Assembly (NCBI GenBank): GCA_934725575.1
Contig: CAKVCK010000004.1
Coordinates: forward strand, 62,001 to 126,000
Source of the DNA: an uncultured Bacteroidales bacterium
GTDB taxonomy: Bacteria; Bacteroidota; Bacteroidia; Bacteroidales; UBA932
Reading direction: 5' to 3'
Length of the DNA stretch: 64,000 nt
Positions 42,246-50,952 of this stretch are shown here, piece by piece (position 1 is the stretch's first letter; each line of letters begins with the position of its first letter). A program made the position numbers and the translations under genes. Under the pieces are notes generated by a model. The model searched no databases. It had not been told where the DNA came from and saw only the letters and a program-made list of their open reading frames with translations.

Positions 42246-42602
42246 CACTCATGTGTGCGAACACATTCACACCTGGAAGAGCAACTCGCTGGCCGTCAGG
42301 ATGATGTGGTTTCAGGTGCACATGGTTTCTCGTTCTGTGATGGCGGACGTTTTTTCGGCTTTTATCTGTCTGACTCAAGGTTTTCGGCTCTTACTCTATG
42401 GATTCCTGGAGGCATACGTGTGGGAGACAAACTATCGAAGCTCGACAACTTCAAGTATGGTAAACCCAAAGTCGCCGACTGGATGAAACCGACAGATGGT
42501 TCTGTGCAGTATGTCCTTTTTTATGATTATCTTGATGGCCTTGTTTTCCTGTCGGTAAGGAATGGAATAATAGAAGGGATATGGTATTCCGATCCTGTTT
42601 GA
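42246..42602 (+). pseudogene. 3' fragment of an unrecognised small protein gene
   Basis: The frame ending at 42602 encodes a protein-like C-terminus (FFGFYLSDSRFSALTLWIPG, DGSVQYVLFYDYLDGLVFLS, IIEGIWYSDPV), but its N-terminal part is not protein-like and only GTG starts are available after a stop at 42243. The break coincides with a GAACACATTCACACCTGGAAG-like repeat at 42258, related to repeats at 12.7-12.9 kb. I read it as a gene that lost its 5' end. The family was not recognised. Confidence 0.5.
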
Positions 42603-42622
42603 TGGTAGCCTGCAATGATGAC

Positions 42623-42677
42623 GCCATGGTGGCCATTTGTCCGGATAGGGCGCGCGAAGCGCGTAGGCCGCCATGGC
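42623..42677. repeat. Conserved-loop hairpin element, copy 1
   Basis: GCCATGGTGGCC (42623-42634) pairs with GGCCGCCATGGC (42666-42677). The 31-base loop begins ATTTGTCCGGATAGGGCGCG and contains the inner hairpin CGCGC-GAA-GCGCG (42651-42663). The loop is nearly the same as in the element at 59557-59641. Confidence 0.75.
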
Positions 42678-42741
42678 CTATACCTTCCACGAAATCTCGT
42701 CAATAAATCCTCCAGATGTCGTTCAGGCTCTTCTCTATCAA

Positions 42742-43139
42742 TTATTTCCGAGGATCCGGATTCTTTTTTTGAACAATCAAAGCCTTATCTTTTCTGATTG
42801 TACGGCTTACACTTACGGTTAGTTTTCTGTCCTTATCGGACAAATTCTCCTTTAACGACACACAAACGCAATAAGGACTATTACGATTGAGGATGAGTTT
42901 AAACCAATCATTTTCTATGATTTGTGCTGTTTGTGATCCATATTTTTCGCATTATCCGAGTCGATATCCGACTCGGTGTTCACATAATTAATATTAAGAA
43001 TTTCTTCATCAGCATTAAGTATAATCTCTTGAGCGTTGTAGTCCACTTCTATAAAGTGCTTTTCCAGTGTTATCGGACTCTCGACATAGCAAGATGTAAG
43101 CATAAAGCAGAAGACGGTAAAAAGACAATATCGTTTCAT
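42742..43139 (-). pseudogene. BACON-like small lipoprotein, frameshifted
   Basis: The minus-strand ATG at 43139 encodes a lipoprotein start (MKRYCLFTVFCFMLTSC, lipobox Cys17) and IEVDYNAQEIILNAD, then stops after 74 codons. Adding one base in the A5 run (plus-strand T run 42943-42947) continues as YGSQTAQIIENDWFKLILNR and LKENLSDKDRKLTVSVSR to a stop at 42742, giving about 132 residues in all. The joined sequence resembles a BACON domain (Trp, then the Lys-Asp-Arg-Lys strand). It lies 11 bases after the C10 peptidase, with which it would share a transcript. A real mutation, phase variation at the homopolymer or an assembly error are all possible. Confidence 0.6.
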
Positions 43140-43150
43140 GGCATTAAGAA

Positions 43151-44512
43151 TTAGTACATGTAATCAATCGTTCCCGTGCATGGCTCAGATGGCACATCGT
43201 ATGTGATCAACCTGAAATGCCAGCTGTAAGCGTAGCTTGAAGAAGATTTCTTAGAGGGGTTATCGTATTCTTCAGCCTCTGCCGGATTAAGGCAGGACGT
43301 TGAGAAGTAACCGTTTGACAATCCTTCCCATCCGAAATTGAAGTGAAGTAAGTAGGTATTGGATTGTGTGGAGGAATATTTTGCGCCATCTGTAACCCAT
43401 GAATGTCCTTTTGTCCAATTCTTAGGAATCGCGGAGATAAACACAGGCTTGTTGTCCGCAAGCATAGCACTTGTGGCTCTTTTCATTGAATAAGTGAAAT
43501 CTGACGCGCAGTGCTTCTCAACATTAGTATAACCGAATCCCTGCATCCGTTTTTTGATCTGTTCGGGGGTTATCAGTGTGAATCCTGGTTGTGCAATCTT
43601 ATTCACAAAATTATAGATGCTGCCGATTAACCGTGCGACATCATCTTTGCCTTTGCTGGTCAAATTACCAGCAAGAGTGTCTTTTTTCATTTCAGCCCAA
43701 TTAATGTTTTCTCCGTTTATGACTAGTGTTTGCGGGTATTCGTTGTGCGCAACAATCATCGCCATGGCCGTTGCCGAACAACCTGTCAAGGCGGTTTTTT
43801 GTTTGCCTGCAAGATTTCTGCGATTGCAGTACTTGTTATAAGGCTCCTCCTGTCCCCATGAGATGTTAAGTAATGGCTCCTTTGTGGTAAGAGGCGGGCT
43901 GTTGAGACCTCCTTCATCGTCACCCATTTCGAAGCGACAGTCAACTGCTGATCGGATACATTCTGAGACGAACTCAGCATTTGTGGCCGCTGCTGAGTAG
44001 AAGTCATCATCTTCAACGCAATAATAGCCAACTGTGTCAATTTGCTGATCATCGGGGTCGTTATCCTTGTGACTGTCTTGAATTTCGCTAAAGATCACAG
44101 TCAGGTCTTCTTCTATTTGTCCGTTTTCGGTTACTGCGACAATTTCAGGCACGGCCGTATTGGCTCCAAGAACCGCGAAACCTTCTCCGTTTCCAAAATT
44201 AACCAAATATGCGTTAGGAATGCTGTCCTCGTGCTCATTTGCGGCTCGTGTTTCCGTTTGGGTTCCTTTATGACTCCCATAGTATGTGGACACCGAAACG
44301 ATTTCCCTTGGCCTTCCAGATCTTGTATCCCGCAGGTCGCCTTTGTTTTCCTGAAGAAATTCAGTCAGTGTCGCCAAGGCTTCTTCGACAGGTATCTGTC
44401 GTAATTCTACGGTTTGTTTCTGCGGTTGTGTGATAAGTTGTCTGTCATTCTTCTGACAAGAAGGGAAAATCATGAATAGAATCCCGATGCAAATAATAGC
44501 GTTTATCTTCAT
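43151..44512 (-). CDS. C10 family (streptopain-like) cysteine peptidase, lipoprotein
   Basis: 453 residues: lipoprotein signal (lipobox FPSCQ, Cys19), an inhibitory propeptide of the SpeB/interpain type (about 35-205) and a papain-fold peptidase domain. LLNISWGQEEPYNKYC starts the domain; the catalytic Cys245 is in ALTGCSATAMAM and His370 in KGHSWVTDG; FNFGWEGLSNGYFS is the conserved C-terminal Trp motif. A secreted or surface protease, like Prevotella interpain and PrtT. Transcribed with the small BACON-like gene; base use is more AT-rich than in the flanking genes, suggesting acquisition. Confidence 0.9.
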   Translation of the reverse strand: MKINAIICIGILFMIFPSCQKNDRQLITQPQKQTVELRQIPVEEALATLTEFLQENKGDLRDTRSGRPREIVSVSTYYGSHKGTQTETRAANEHEDSIPNAYLVNFGNGEGFAVLGANTAVPEIVAVTENGQIEEDLTVIFSEIQDSHKDNDPDDQQIDTVGYYCVEDDDFYSAAATNAEFVSECIRSAVDCRFEMGDDEGGLNSPPLTTKEPLLNISWGQEEPYNKYCNRRNLAGKQKTALTGCSATAMAMIVAHNEYPQTLVINGENINWAEMKKDTLAGNLTSKGKDDVARLIGSIYNFVNKIAQPGFTLITPEQIKKRMQGFGYTNVEKHCASDFTYSMKRATSAMLADNKPVFISAIPKNWTKGHSWVTDGAKYSSTQSNTYLLHFNFGWEGLSNGYFSTSCLNPAEAEEYDNPSKKSSSSYAYSWHFRLITYDVPSEPCTGTIDYMY

Positions 44513-44537
44513 AATGTGTAGGTTTTGTTGATTTTAG

Positions 44538-44569
44538 CAAAGATAAAACGTTTTTTTTCTTATTAACAA
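44538..44569 (-). promoter_or_regulatory. Promoter of the C10 peptidase
   Basis: On the minus strand TTG (44569-44567), 21 bases, TATCTTTG (44545-44538); 25 bases before the ATG. Confidence 0.6.
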
Positions 44570-44696
44570 TATTAATGGATACTTTTATATTCTGCGGAAA
44601 CATAACCCTTTAGGGCAACATTCAGGACGTTTTTTGCTACTTGCTGAGCCGTAAGTAGTATTGAAAGATGGATGCCCTTTGCTGAGGGATGAAACT

Positions 44697-45329
44697 TTAA
44701 AGCTTGCGGATGACGTTGAGCCCGTCGCGGATGGGAAGCAGGACGGACTCGACACGGGGATCGGAGACGACGAGGTCGTTGAAGGCGATGATGCCTTGTG
44801 TCTGTTTGTCTTTCGGGACAGGTTTCTGCCAGAGTTTGCCGTCCCAAAGGACATCATCGGCGAGAATGAGGCCACCAGACTTCACAAGATCGAAGACCAG
44901 ATTGTAATAGGTGACATATTCACGCTTGTTGGCATCCATGTAGACTATGTCGTAGGGGCCTTCAAGAGTGGAAAGGGTCTCGCAGGCGTCCCCGATGTGC
45001 AGGGTGATCTTGTCAGCCACACCGGCACGAGACCACCCTTCCCGCATCAGATCCTCCAGCTCGTCGTTGATCTCAAGGGTGTCGATATGGCCATATTCCG
45101 GAAGTCCATAAGCCATGCAGGTTGCGGAATAACCGGTAAAAGCCCCGATCTCAAGTATGCGCGTCGCCCGTGAAATCTCCACAAGCATAGTCAAAAGACG
45201 ACCCTGAACAGCCCCCGAAAGCATCCGGGGGTAGTTCGTGTGGATGTTCGTCTGTTTCTCAATCCAGTCCAAAGCCTCGCTCTGGCGTGAAGAATGTTCT
45301 CTAAGGTATTTGTCTGCCGGAGATTCCAT
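44697..45329 (-). CDS. SAM-dependent O-methyltransferase (COMT-like class I)
   Basis: 210 residues of the small cation-dependent O-methyltransferase family (YrrM-like). SAM-binding motif LEIGAFTGYSAT (about 58-69), acidic DTLEINDE, DIVYMDANKREY (metal Asp) and ILADDVLWDG. It may methylate a catechol-like group or wobble uridine; some family members act on tRNA, but the substrate cannot be told here. It is downstream of the fucosidase gene on the same strand. Confidence 0.88.
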   Translation of the reverse strand: MESPADKYLREHSSRQSEALDWIEKQTNIHTNYPRMLSGAVQGRLLTMLVEISRATRILEIGAFTGYSATCMAYGLPEYGHIDTLEINDELEDLMREGWSRAGVADKITLHIGDACETLSTLEGPYDIVYMDANKREYVTYYNLVFDLVKSGGLILADDVLWDGKLWQKPVPKDKQTQGIIAFNDLVVSDPRVESVLLPIRDGLNVIRKL

Positions 45330-45385
45330 CTGTTTTTTGAATGTTAGCCTTTATGAATCAGGATTTTCAAACTCGTTTCTCGTCG

Positions 45386-46837
45386 TTACTCTTGCCATTC
45401 TCTGACCGTGTCCAGATACAATGCGAATCCGTTGAGGACAGGGCAGGCGTAGGAACCGGTGATGTTGAGGCGGACTTTCGAGGTGGTGACCTTTTCAACG
45501 GGGACTATCCTCTTGTAGCCGATTGTGGTCTCGGAGGCGATTTCAGTCCAGGAGCCGTTAGCGTTCAGGGCTTCCACGGTGAAAGACTTGACCCTTTGGC
45601 CCAAAGGGATATATTCCTGAATCTGAATCAGATTGAAGGTCTTTTCTCCATTGAGGTTGATGGTTATCGAGGCTTCTGTGACGTTATCCGGCGCGGCCCA
45701 GAAGGAGTCATATTCATTATTAAGAATATTCTGCGCCTTGAAGTTGCCGCCTCTGGCAGAGGTCGCCTCCGCTTTGGCGCCTTCGGCAAGATTGTCTTTG
45801 AATATGTTGTCGAGGGCTGCCCTGAATTCCATAAGCCTGACTGAATCGGCAGCGTTGATACGTCCGGTCGTGTCCGGCGGGACGTTCAGGAGCAGCAGGG
45901 AATTTCGCCCTACGCTTTCGTAATATATTCGGAGAAGTTCATTTACGGACTTTACCTTGTCGTTCTCGCTTTCCCTCCAGAACCAGCCCGGGCGGATGGA
46001 GACATCGGTCTCGGCTGTAATCCAATTGGCTCCGAGAGCGTTGCCGCGGTTCAAGGTGTCCTGACAAGGCGCACCGGCTCCCGGAGTGAATCCTTCCGTG
46101 TCAAGCCTGCCCCAGCAAGTCTTTCCGGCGGATCCACGCTCGTTGCCTACCCAACGGCAGTCCGGACCAATGTCGCTGAATATGACCGCGTTCGGCTGAA
46201 GCTTTCTTACCGTTCCGTTGAACAGAGTCCAATCATAATCCTGTTTTTTACCGTTCGGACCTTCACCGTTGGCTCCGTCGAACCACTGCTCGAAGACCTC
46301 GCCGTAACTGCCGAGCGCGCTCTCCAATGTCTTGGCATAGACATCGTTGTACGCTGGAGTCCCGTAGGTCGGATCGTTCCTGTCCCACGGGGAGATATAG
46401 ACACCGAATTTGAGCCCATCCTTGGCGCAGGTTTCGGACAGTTCTTTCAGCACATCTCCCTTGCCGTCTTTCCACGGACTTTTCGCCACGGTGTGCTCAC
46501 AGACAGGGTTCGGCCACAGACAAAAACCATCGTGATGTTTTCCGGTGATGATTATTCCCTTGAATCCGGCGGCCTTTGCGATAGCTGTCCATTGACCGCA
46601 GTCGAGGTCGGTCGGGTTGAATACATCCTCCGCTTCGGTGCCGAGTCCCCATTCCCTTCCCGTGAAGGTGTTCGGCCCGAAGTGAGCGAACATATTCATT
46701 TCCATCTTTTGCCACTCAAGTTGCTGAGGTGTCGGAGTCGGTCCGAACGGTTCAGGCGGGGTAGAGGTCCCTTTTTCGCAGGAGGCCATAGTCGCGAAGG
46801 CTGCGAAAGTTGCTGTGAATAGTGCTAATCGGTTCAT
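45386..46837 (-). CDS. GH29 alpha-L-fucosidase with C-terminal discoidin/CBM32-like domain, lipoprotein
   Basis: 483 residues; lipobox Cys20 in TMASCEKG. The GH29 barrel starts at WQKMEMNMFAHFGPNTFTG, has ITGKHHDGFCLWP and the nucleophile Asp187 in VFEQWFDGANG. The shape and short length resemble the GH29-B group, which favours alpha-1,3/4-fucose on branched glycans. After about residue 345 a discoidin-like domain (NILNNEYDSFWAAPD, IQEYIPLGQRVKSFTVEA) follows. Released fucose could be carried by the FucP-like permease at 10155. The gene is 18 bases after the M16 peptidase on the same strand. Confidence 0.92.
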   Translation of the reverse strand: MNRLALFTATFAAFATMASCEKGTSTPPEPFGPTPTPQQLEWQKMEMNMFAHFGPNTFTGREWGLGTEAEDVFNPTDLDCGQWTAIAKAAGFKGIIITGKHHDGFCLWPNPVCEHTVAKSPWKDGKGDVLKELSETCAKDGLKFGVYISPWDRNDPTYGTPAYNDVYAKTLESALGSYGEVFEQWFDGANGEGPNGKKQDYDWTLFNGTVRKLQPNAVIFSDIGPDCRWVGNERGSAGKTCWGRLDTEGFTPGAGAPCQDTLNRGNALGANWITAETDVSIRPGWFWRESENDKVKSVNELLRIYYESVGRNSLLLLNVPPDTTGRINAADSVRLMEFRAALDNIFKDNLAEGAKAEATSARGGNFKAQNILNNEYDSFWAAPDNVTEASITINLNGEKTFNLIQIQEYIPLGQRVKSFTVEALNANGSWTEIASETTIGYKRIVPVEKVTTSKVRLNITGSYACPVLNGFALYLDTVREWQE

Positions 46838-46855
46838 AATAAGGTGTTTTGTGGT

Positions 46856-48085
46856 TTATAGAAAAATAAGTGATGACGTGCGTTCCGGACTGAATATCCT
46901 GACAGCCGCATCTCGGATCGCCTCAGATGTGACGGCTTCGATGGCTTCACGGTTCTGTTTGTCAGTGAATATCTTTCCATACGAGATCAGGCTTTTGCCC
47001 ATTGACAGGCACTGGGTCTCTCCGTTGTCGGAACTGATGGCAAGTTGGCCGAGAAGCTGCTTTTTTGCGGCCTTAAGTCTGGAAGGAGAAAGTTCCTCGT
47101 CCTGCATTTTTCGGATCACTTTCCAGACAGCGTCAAGGCATTTTTCCAGATTGCCCCGCTCGCAGCCAAGGCTTATGGTCATAATCCCGGATTCCGTGTA
47201 CTGTGAGTAAGAGGACTCCACTCCGTAAACCCATCCGTTTCTCTCTCTCAACAGGCTGTTCAACAGGGAGTTGGATGCCGGGCCGCCGATGATGTTGCTG
47301 AGCAGGATAGATGCGAAACGCCCTTCTGAATCGTAGAGCGATGGGGCGAAGTTTCCAAGCACGGCATTGACCTCGTGATTCCGCTTCTCGACCATTCTGT
47401 TGAAGGGTTGCGGAAGTCTGATTGGCTGGACCGCGCGTTCATAGACGGCGGCATTGGATCCGCCAAAGAACTTCCCGACCAGTTTCCGGACATTCTCCTC
47501 CAGTTTCCTCTCGTCGATGTCGGCGACTATCGTCAGGGCCATATTCTCCGGAATGAAACGCTCCTCTGTGAATTTCTTCAGTTCCTTGCCTGTGATTTTC
47601 CTGACGCTCGCCGGTGTGCCGAGAATGGAACGTCCGAGTGGATGGCCTGTGAACAGGTTTTCCTCGAATTGGTCATAGACATCGTCGGCGGGGGAGTCCT
47701 TGTAGGATTTGATCTCATCGATCACCACGCCCTTCTCGACCGAGATTTCCTCTTCCGGGAATGTCGGGCAGGTGGCTAGCTCCAGAAGCAGAGATGCGGC
47801 CTTGCCGAGGTCTTCCTTTAGCACGGTCGAATGGATGACGATCTCCTCCTTGGTGGTGAACGCGTTAAGCTCGCCGCCAAGCTTGTCAAGGTAACCGCTG
47901 ATGACTCTGGAGCTCTTATGCTCTGTACCTTTGAATATGGTGTGTTCGGTGAAATGGGCGATCCCGCTGTGGAAATCCCCTTCGTCACGTGTCCCGCATT
48001 TGATGGTCAGGGAGCAGTAGCCTACGGCGTTTCCGCTTCTCCTGACAGCATATTTAAGACCTTGTTCAGTCGTTCCTATGATCAT
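46856..48085 (-). CDS. M16 family zinc peptidase (processing-peptidase-like)
   Basis: 409 residues with the inverted zinc motif HFTEH (44-48), the third ligand Glu124 in VVIDEIKSYKDSP and LFTGHPLGRSILGTP, followed by the C-terminal M16 half with EVNAVLGNFAP. No signal peptide is apparent, so it may act in the cytoplasm on peptides. Lies between a secreted hypothetical gene (upstream, 16 bases) and the fucosidase (downstream) on the same strand. Confidence 0.92.
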   Translation of the reverse strand: MIIGTTEQGLKYAVRRSGNAVGYCSLTIKCGTRDEGDFHSGIAHFTEHTIFKGTEHKSSRVISGYLDKLGGELNAFTTKEEIVIHSTVLKEDLGKAASLLLELATCPTFPEEEISVEKGVVIDEIKSYKDSPADDVYDQFEENLFTGHPLGRSILGTPASVRKITGKELKKFTEERFIPENMALTIVADIDERKLEENVRKLVGKFFGGSNAAVYERAVQPIRLPQPFNRMVEKRNHEVNAVLGNFAPSLYDSEGRFASILLSNIIGGPASNSLLNSLLRERNGWVYGVESSYSQYTESGIMTISLGCERGNLEKCLDAVWKVIRKMQDEELSPSRLKAAKKQLLGQLAISSDNGETQCLSMGKSLISYGKIFTDKQNREAIEAVTSEAIRDAAVRIFSPERTSSLIFL

Positions 48086-48100
48086 AAGCCGGAGGCCGTG

Positions 48101-48955
48101 TTATTTCCTTAGAAGTTTGATCGCCTTGAGGTCGCTTGACAGGAATCCTTTGCCCATCTTGGCCGTTATCTTGTGCTTTTTGAAATAGTACAGCTCGTGG
48201 TTGTCCGCCCCGATGAGCATCTTGTAGCAGATGGAACCGTTGACAGGCTCGGACGGAGCCACTACATAACTTACAACCGCGTTGAAAGTCCCCTCGTTGA
48301 ATATCTCGTCAACCTCGTCCTCATCGTCATTGATGAGAATATCCTCGTCCAACGAACGCTTTGTCTGTTCGTCAACCTGTGGGGCCAGATCCTCGGACCA
48401 GAAGAATATCCTTTTGATCTTCAGCTTCTTGGTGTCTTTGGCCCCGATGTTTGAATATGCCTTCATCTCTGTTTCGGTAAGTCCGGAGGTGTGGTCCTGG
48501 ATGATTTTGAGGAAGGCTGGCAGGAGCACGAACTCGCGTCCGGACGGATCCTCGGTCGAGCGCAGAGGGAATGTCACGACCTCGAACATATCACTGATGG
48601 ATTTGTCGGCTCCCTCCCCACCCTTTACAAGGGTAAGCATATCGATCCCCGGTTCTGATTCCCTGCGGAACTGCCCCTTGACAACCAGCAGGAAATAGTA
48701 GCTGGCGTTGGTCTTGAGGCTCTCGAACTCCTCATTGGTGCAGAACTCGTAAGGAGAGATGGTCCAGGTGGACGCGACGCTTTCCTTCAATGCTTCGTCA
48801 AGGAACTCGTCTCCGGTCAGCACGACCTTTGTCGTCTTGGTGGTGAAATCCTTGAGCTTCTCCCTTCTTGTGGTGATCTGCGCCTGTCCGAATATGTCGG
48901 TGGCAAGCAGCAGGCCGGTGATGGTCCAGGCCAATATCGTTAGTGTACGTCTCAT
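48101..48955 (-). CDS. Secreted protein of unknown function
   Basis: 284 residues from MRRTLTILAWTITGLLLATD (ATG 48955), with a signal peptide ending near DIFGQA. An upstream extension to 49060 is rejected because it precedes the signal. The mature protein is rich in charged residues, with an acidic patch DINDDEDEVDE-like near the middle and no recognised domain. It is first of the run leading to the M16 peptidase, and is divergent from dnaX. Confidence 0.7.
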   Translation of the reverse strand: MRRTLTILAWTITGLLLATDIFGQAQITTRREKLKDFTTKTTKVVLTGDEFLDEALKESVASTWTISPYEFCTNEEFESLKTNASYYFLLVVKGQFRRESEPGIDMLTLVKGGEGADKSISDMFEVVTFPLRSTEDPSGREFVLLPAFLKIIQDHTSGLTETEMKAYSNIGAKDTKKLKIKRIFFWSEDLAPQVDEQTKRSLDEDILINDDEDEVDEIFNEGTFNAVVSYVVAPSEPVNGSICYKMLIGADNHELYYFKKHKITAKMGKGFLSSDLKAIKLLRK

Positions 48956-49077
48956 ATCTGTTTGTTTTTTAGTTTTTAAGCAAAGTGCAAGTCCCGTAAT
49001 GCCAAGGCTTGCGCCGTTCCGGCGGACAAAAAGTTCCATACTTCGTGCCGCGCGACACAAATGTACGAAATATTGCG

Positions 49078-49085
49078 TAAATTTG
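49078..49085 (+). promoter_or_regulatory. -7 element for dnaX
   Basis: TAAATTTG, 50 bases before the ATG at 49136; no clear upstream TTTG. Confidence 0.4.
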
Positions 49086-49135
49086 CCTTACAAAACTTGG
49101 TGCGGACAACCACTCCCTAAGATTTGAACGCTGTT

Positions 49136-50926
49136 ATGTCTGAATACATCGTATCGGCAAGAAAATATCGTCCTGACTCGTTCGAGTCCCTTATCGGTCA
49201 GGACAACATAGCCCAGACCCTGAAGAACTCCATCATCAGGGGGAAACTGGCGCACGCCTACCTGTTCTGCGGGCCGCGCGGAGTGGGGAAGACGACCACG
49301 GCTAGGATATTCGCAAAGGCCATCAATTGCTCCAATCCTTCGCCGGATATGGAGCCTTGCGGCGAGTGTGAGTCCTGCCGGTCCTTCCAGGAAGGGCGGT
49401 CCTATTGTATTCACGAATTGGACGCCGCGTCCAACAACGGTGTGGATGACATCAAGAACCTGATGGACCAGGTGCAGATTCCTCCGCAGGTGGGAAAGTA
49501 CAGCGTTTACATCATAGACGAGGTGCATATGCTCTCCACGGCGGCGTTCAACGCCTTCCTCAAGACGCTGGAGGAGCCGCCGGCACACGCCATATTCATT
49601 CTTGCGACGACTGAGAAGCATAAGATTCTGCCGACGATCCTTTCGCGTTGTCAGACCTACGATTTCAACAGGATCTCTGTGCCGGACATCGTCAGCAACC
49701 TCAGGATGATAGCGGGGAAGGAGGGTGTGAATATTGACGATGAGTCCTTGCACGTGATAGCGCAGAAAGCCGACGGGGCTATGCGTGACGCACTTACGAT
49801 CTTCGACCAGACGGTGGCGTTCTGCGGGACCGATGTGAAGTACGAGGAGGTTCTGAAGAACCTCAATGTGCTTGACTATGACTACAGTTTCAATCTTGTG
49901 GACGCTTTTCTGGCGGGAGATTACGGCACGGCGCTGCTCAAGTTTGACGAGATTCTTTCCAAAGGGTTCAACGCACTTCATTTCTGTGCGGCTCTGAGCT
50001 CGCATTTCAGGGATCTGATGGTGACGAAGAACGGCGGGCTTGATGCTTTGCTTGAATTGCCGGAATCGTTGAAGGCCAGGTACGTGGAGCAGGCTTCCCG
50101 TTGTTCGCTGAAGTTCCTTTATGACGCGTTGGCGGTCACCACAGCCTGTGAGGCGGGTTATAAGCAGGCTGTTAATCCGAGACTTCACATAGAGTTCGCC
50201 TTGATGAAGCTTAGTTTCCTGATGAAGGCTCCAGACGCGTCCAGACCTGTTTCCGCACCAGTGGTCCAAACAGCCCCTAAGCAGGTCACTGAGCCTGTCG
50301 AAGTGACTGCCGCTCCCGTTAGGCCTGCCGCGACTTCGACAGGAACTATTGCCGAAAAGAGTGATCTTGAGGCTGCGGAAGGTAATGTGAAACCGGTTGA
50401 GAGTACTGGCTCTCCGGCTGCCGCGGCGGAGAGTCCGGCTTCCCGTGCGAGAAGAAAACCTGCCAAGACGGGCGCGGCGCTGTCCCTGAACTCGATAATG
50501 CAAGAGGAGGAGACTAAGAAAGTCGAGAAACAAGCGGTAGTGATTGAGGATGCGATTCCAGATGACGAGGTGCTTTTGAACGCCTGGAAGACTGTTCCGG
50601 CTGAATATGCCTCAAGCCCGCGTCTGGCAAACACCCTTCAGAACGCAGATGTGAGTGTCGAGATGAAGGACGGTTACAAGGTCTTGACGTTCAAGGTCAG
50701 CAATGATGCTCAGGAGAAATGGATAAGGGCGAACCGGCTTATGGATCTGGAAGGAAATTTGCAGAAAAAGGTCGGCTCCTCCAAACTTCGTCTTGAGGTC
50801 GGGGTTGTGCCTATGGCGGACAAGGGAGTGCAGCCTTACACCGATCAGGAGAAGGCCACTGCCTTGATGGGACAGAATGGTGAGGTCCAGAATCTGATCA
50901 AGGATTTCGGCCTTGAGACAAAATAG
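49136..50926 (+). CDS. dnaX: DNA polymerase III subunit gamma/tau
   Basis: Clamp-loader ATPase of the replicase. 596 residues from MSEYIVSARKYRPDSF; a TTG four codons upstream is rejected. P-loop FCGPRGVGKTTTAR, zinc Cys in CGECESCRSF, DEVHMLSTAAFNAFLKTLEE and the arginine finger segment SRCQTYDF. The linker after about residue 375 is rich in Ala/Pro/Val and contains VTEPVEVT, an in-frame translation of a GTCACTGAGCC-type palindromic repeat (50285-50307). The C-terminal part (ILLNAWKTVPAEYA type) is the tau domain. Confidence 0.95.
   Translation: MSEYIVSARKYRPDSFESLIGQDNIAQTLKNSIIRGKLAHAYLFCGPRGVGKTTTARIFAKAINCSNPSPDMEPCGECESCRSFQEGRSYCIHELDAASNNGVDDIKNLMDQVQIPPQVGKYSVYIIDEVHMLSTAAFNAFLKTLEEPPAHAIFILATTEKHKILPTILSRCQTYDFNRISVPDIVSNLRMIAGKEGVNIDDESLHVIAQKADGAMRDALTIFDQTVAFCGTDVKYEEVLKNLNVLDYDYSFNLVDAFLAGDYGTALLKFDEILSKGFNALHFCAALSSHFRDLMVTKNGGLDALLELPESLKARYVEQASRCSLKFLYDALAVTTACEAGYKQAVNPRLHIEFALMKLSFLMKAPDASRPVSAPVVQTAPKQVTEPVEVTAAPVRPAATSTGTIAEKSDLEAAEGNVKPVESTGSPAAAAESPASRARRKPAKTGAALSLNSIMQEEETKKVEKQAVVIEDAIPDDEVLLNAWKTVPAEYASSPRLANTLQNADVSVEMKDGYKVLTFKVSNDAQEKWIRANRLMDLEGNLQKKVGSSKLRLEVGVVPMADKGVQPYTDQEKATALMGQNGEVQNLIKDFGLETK
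50285..50307 (+). repeat. GTCACTGAGCC palindromic repeat inside dnaX
   Basis: GTCACT (50285-50290) and AGTGAC (50302-50307) pair around GAGCCTGTCGA. It encodes part of VTEPVEVT in the linker. Homologous to copies at 20499, 23984-24058 and 61566. Confidence 0.8.
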
Positions 50927-50952
50927 TGGTTGACAAATAGATTTGAGATAAG

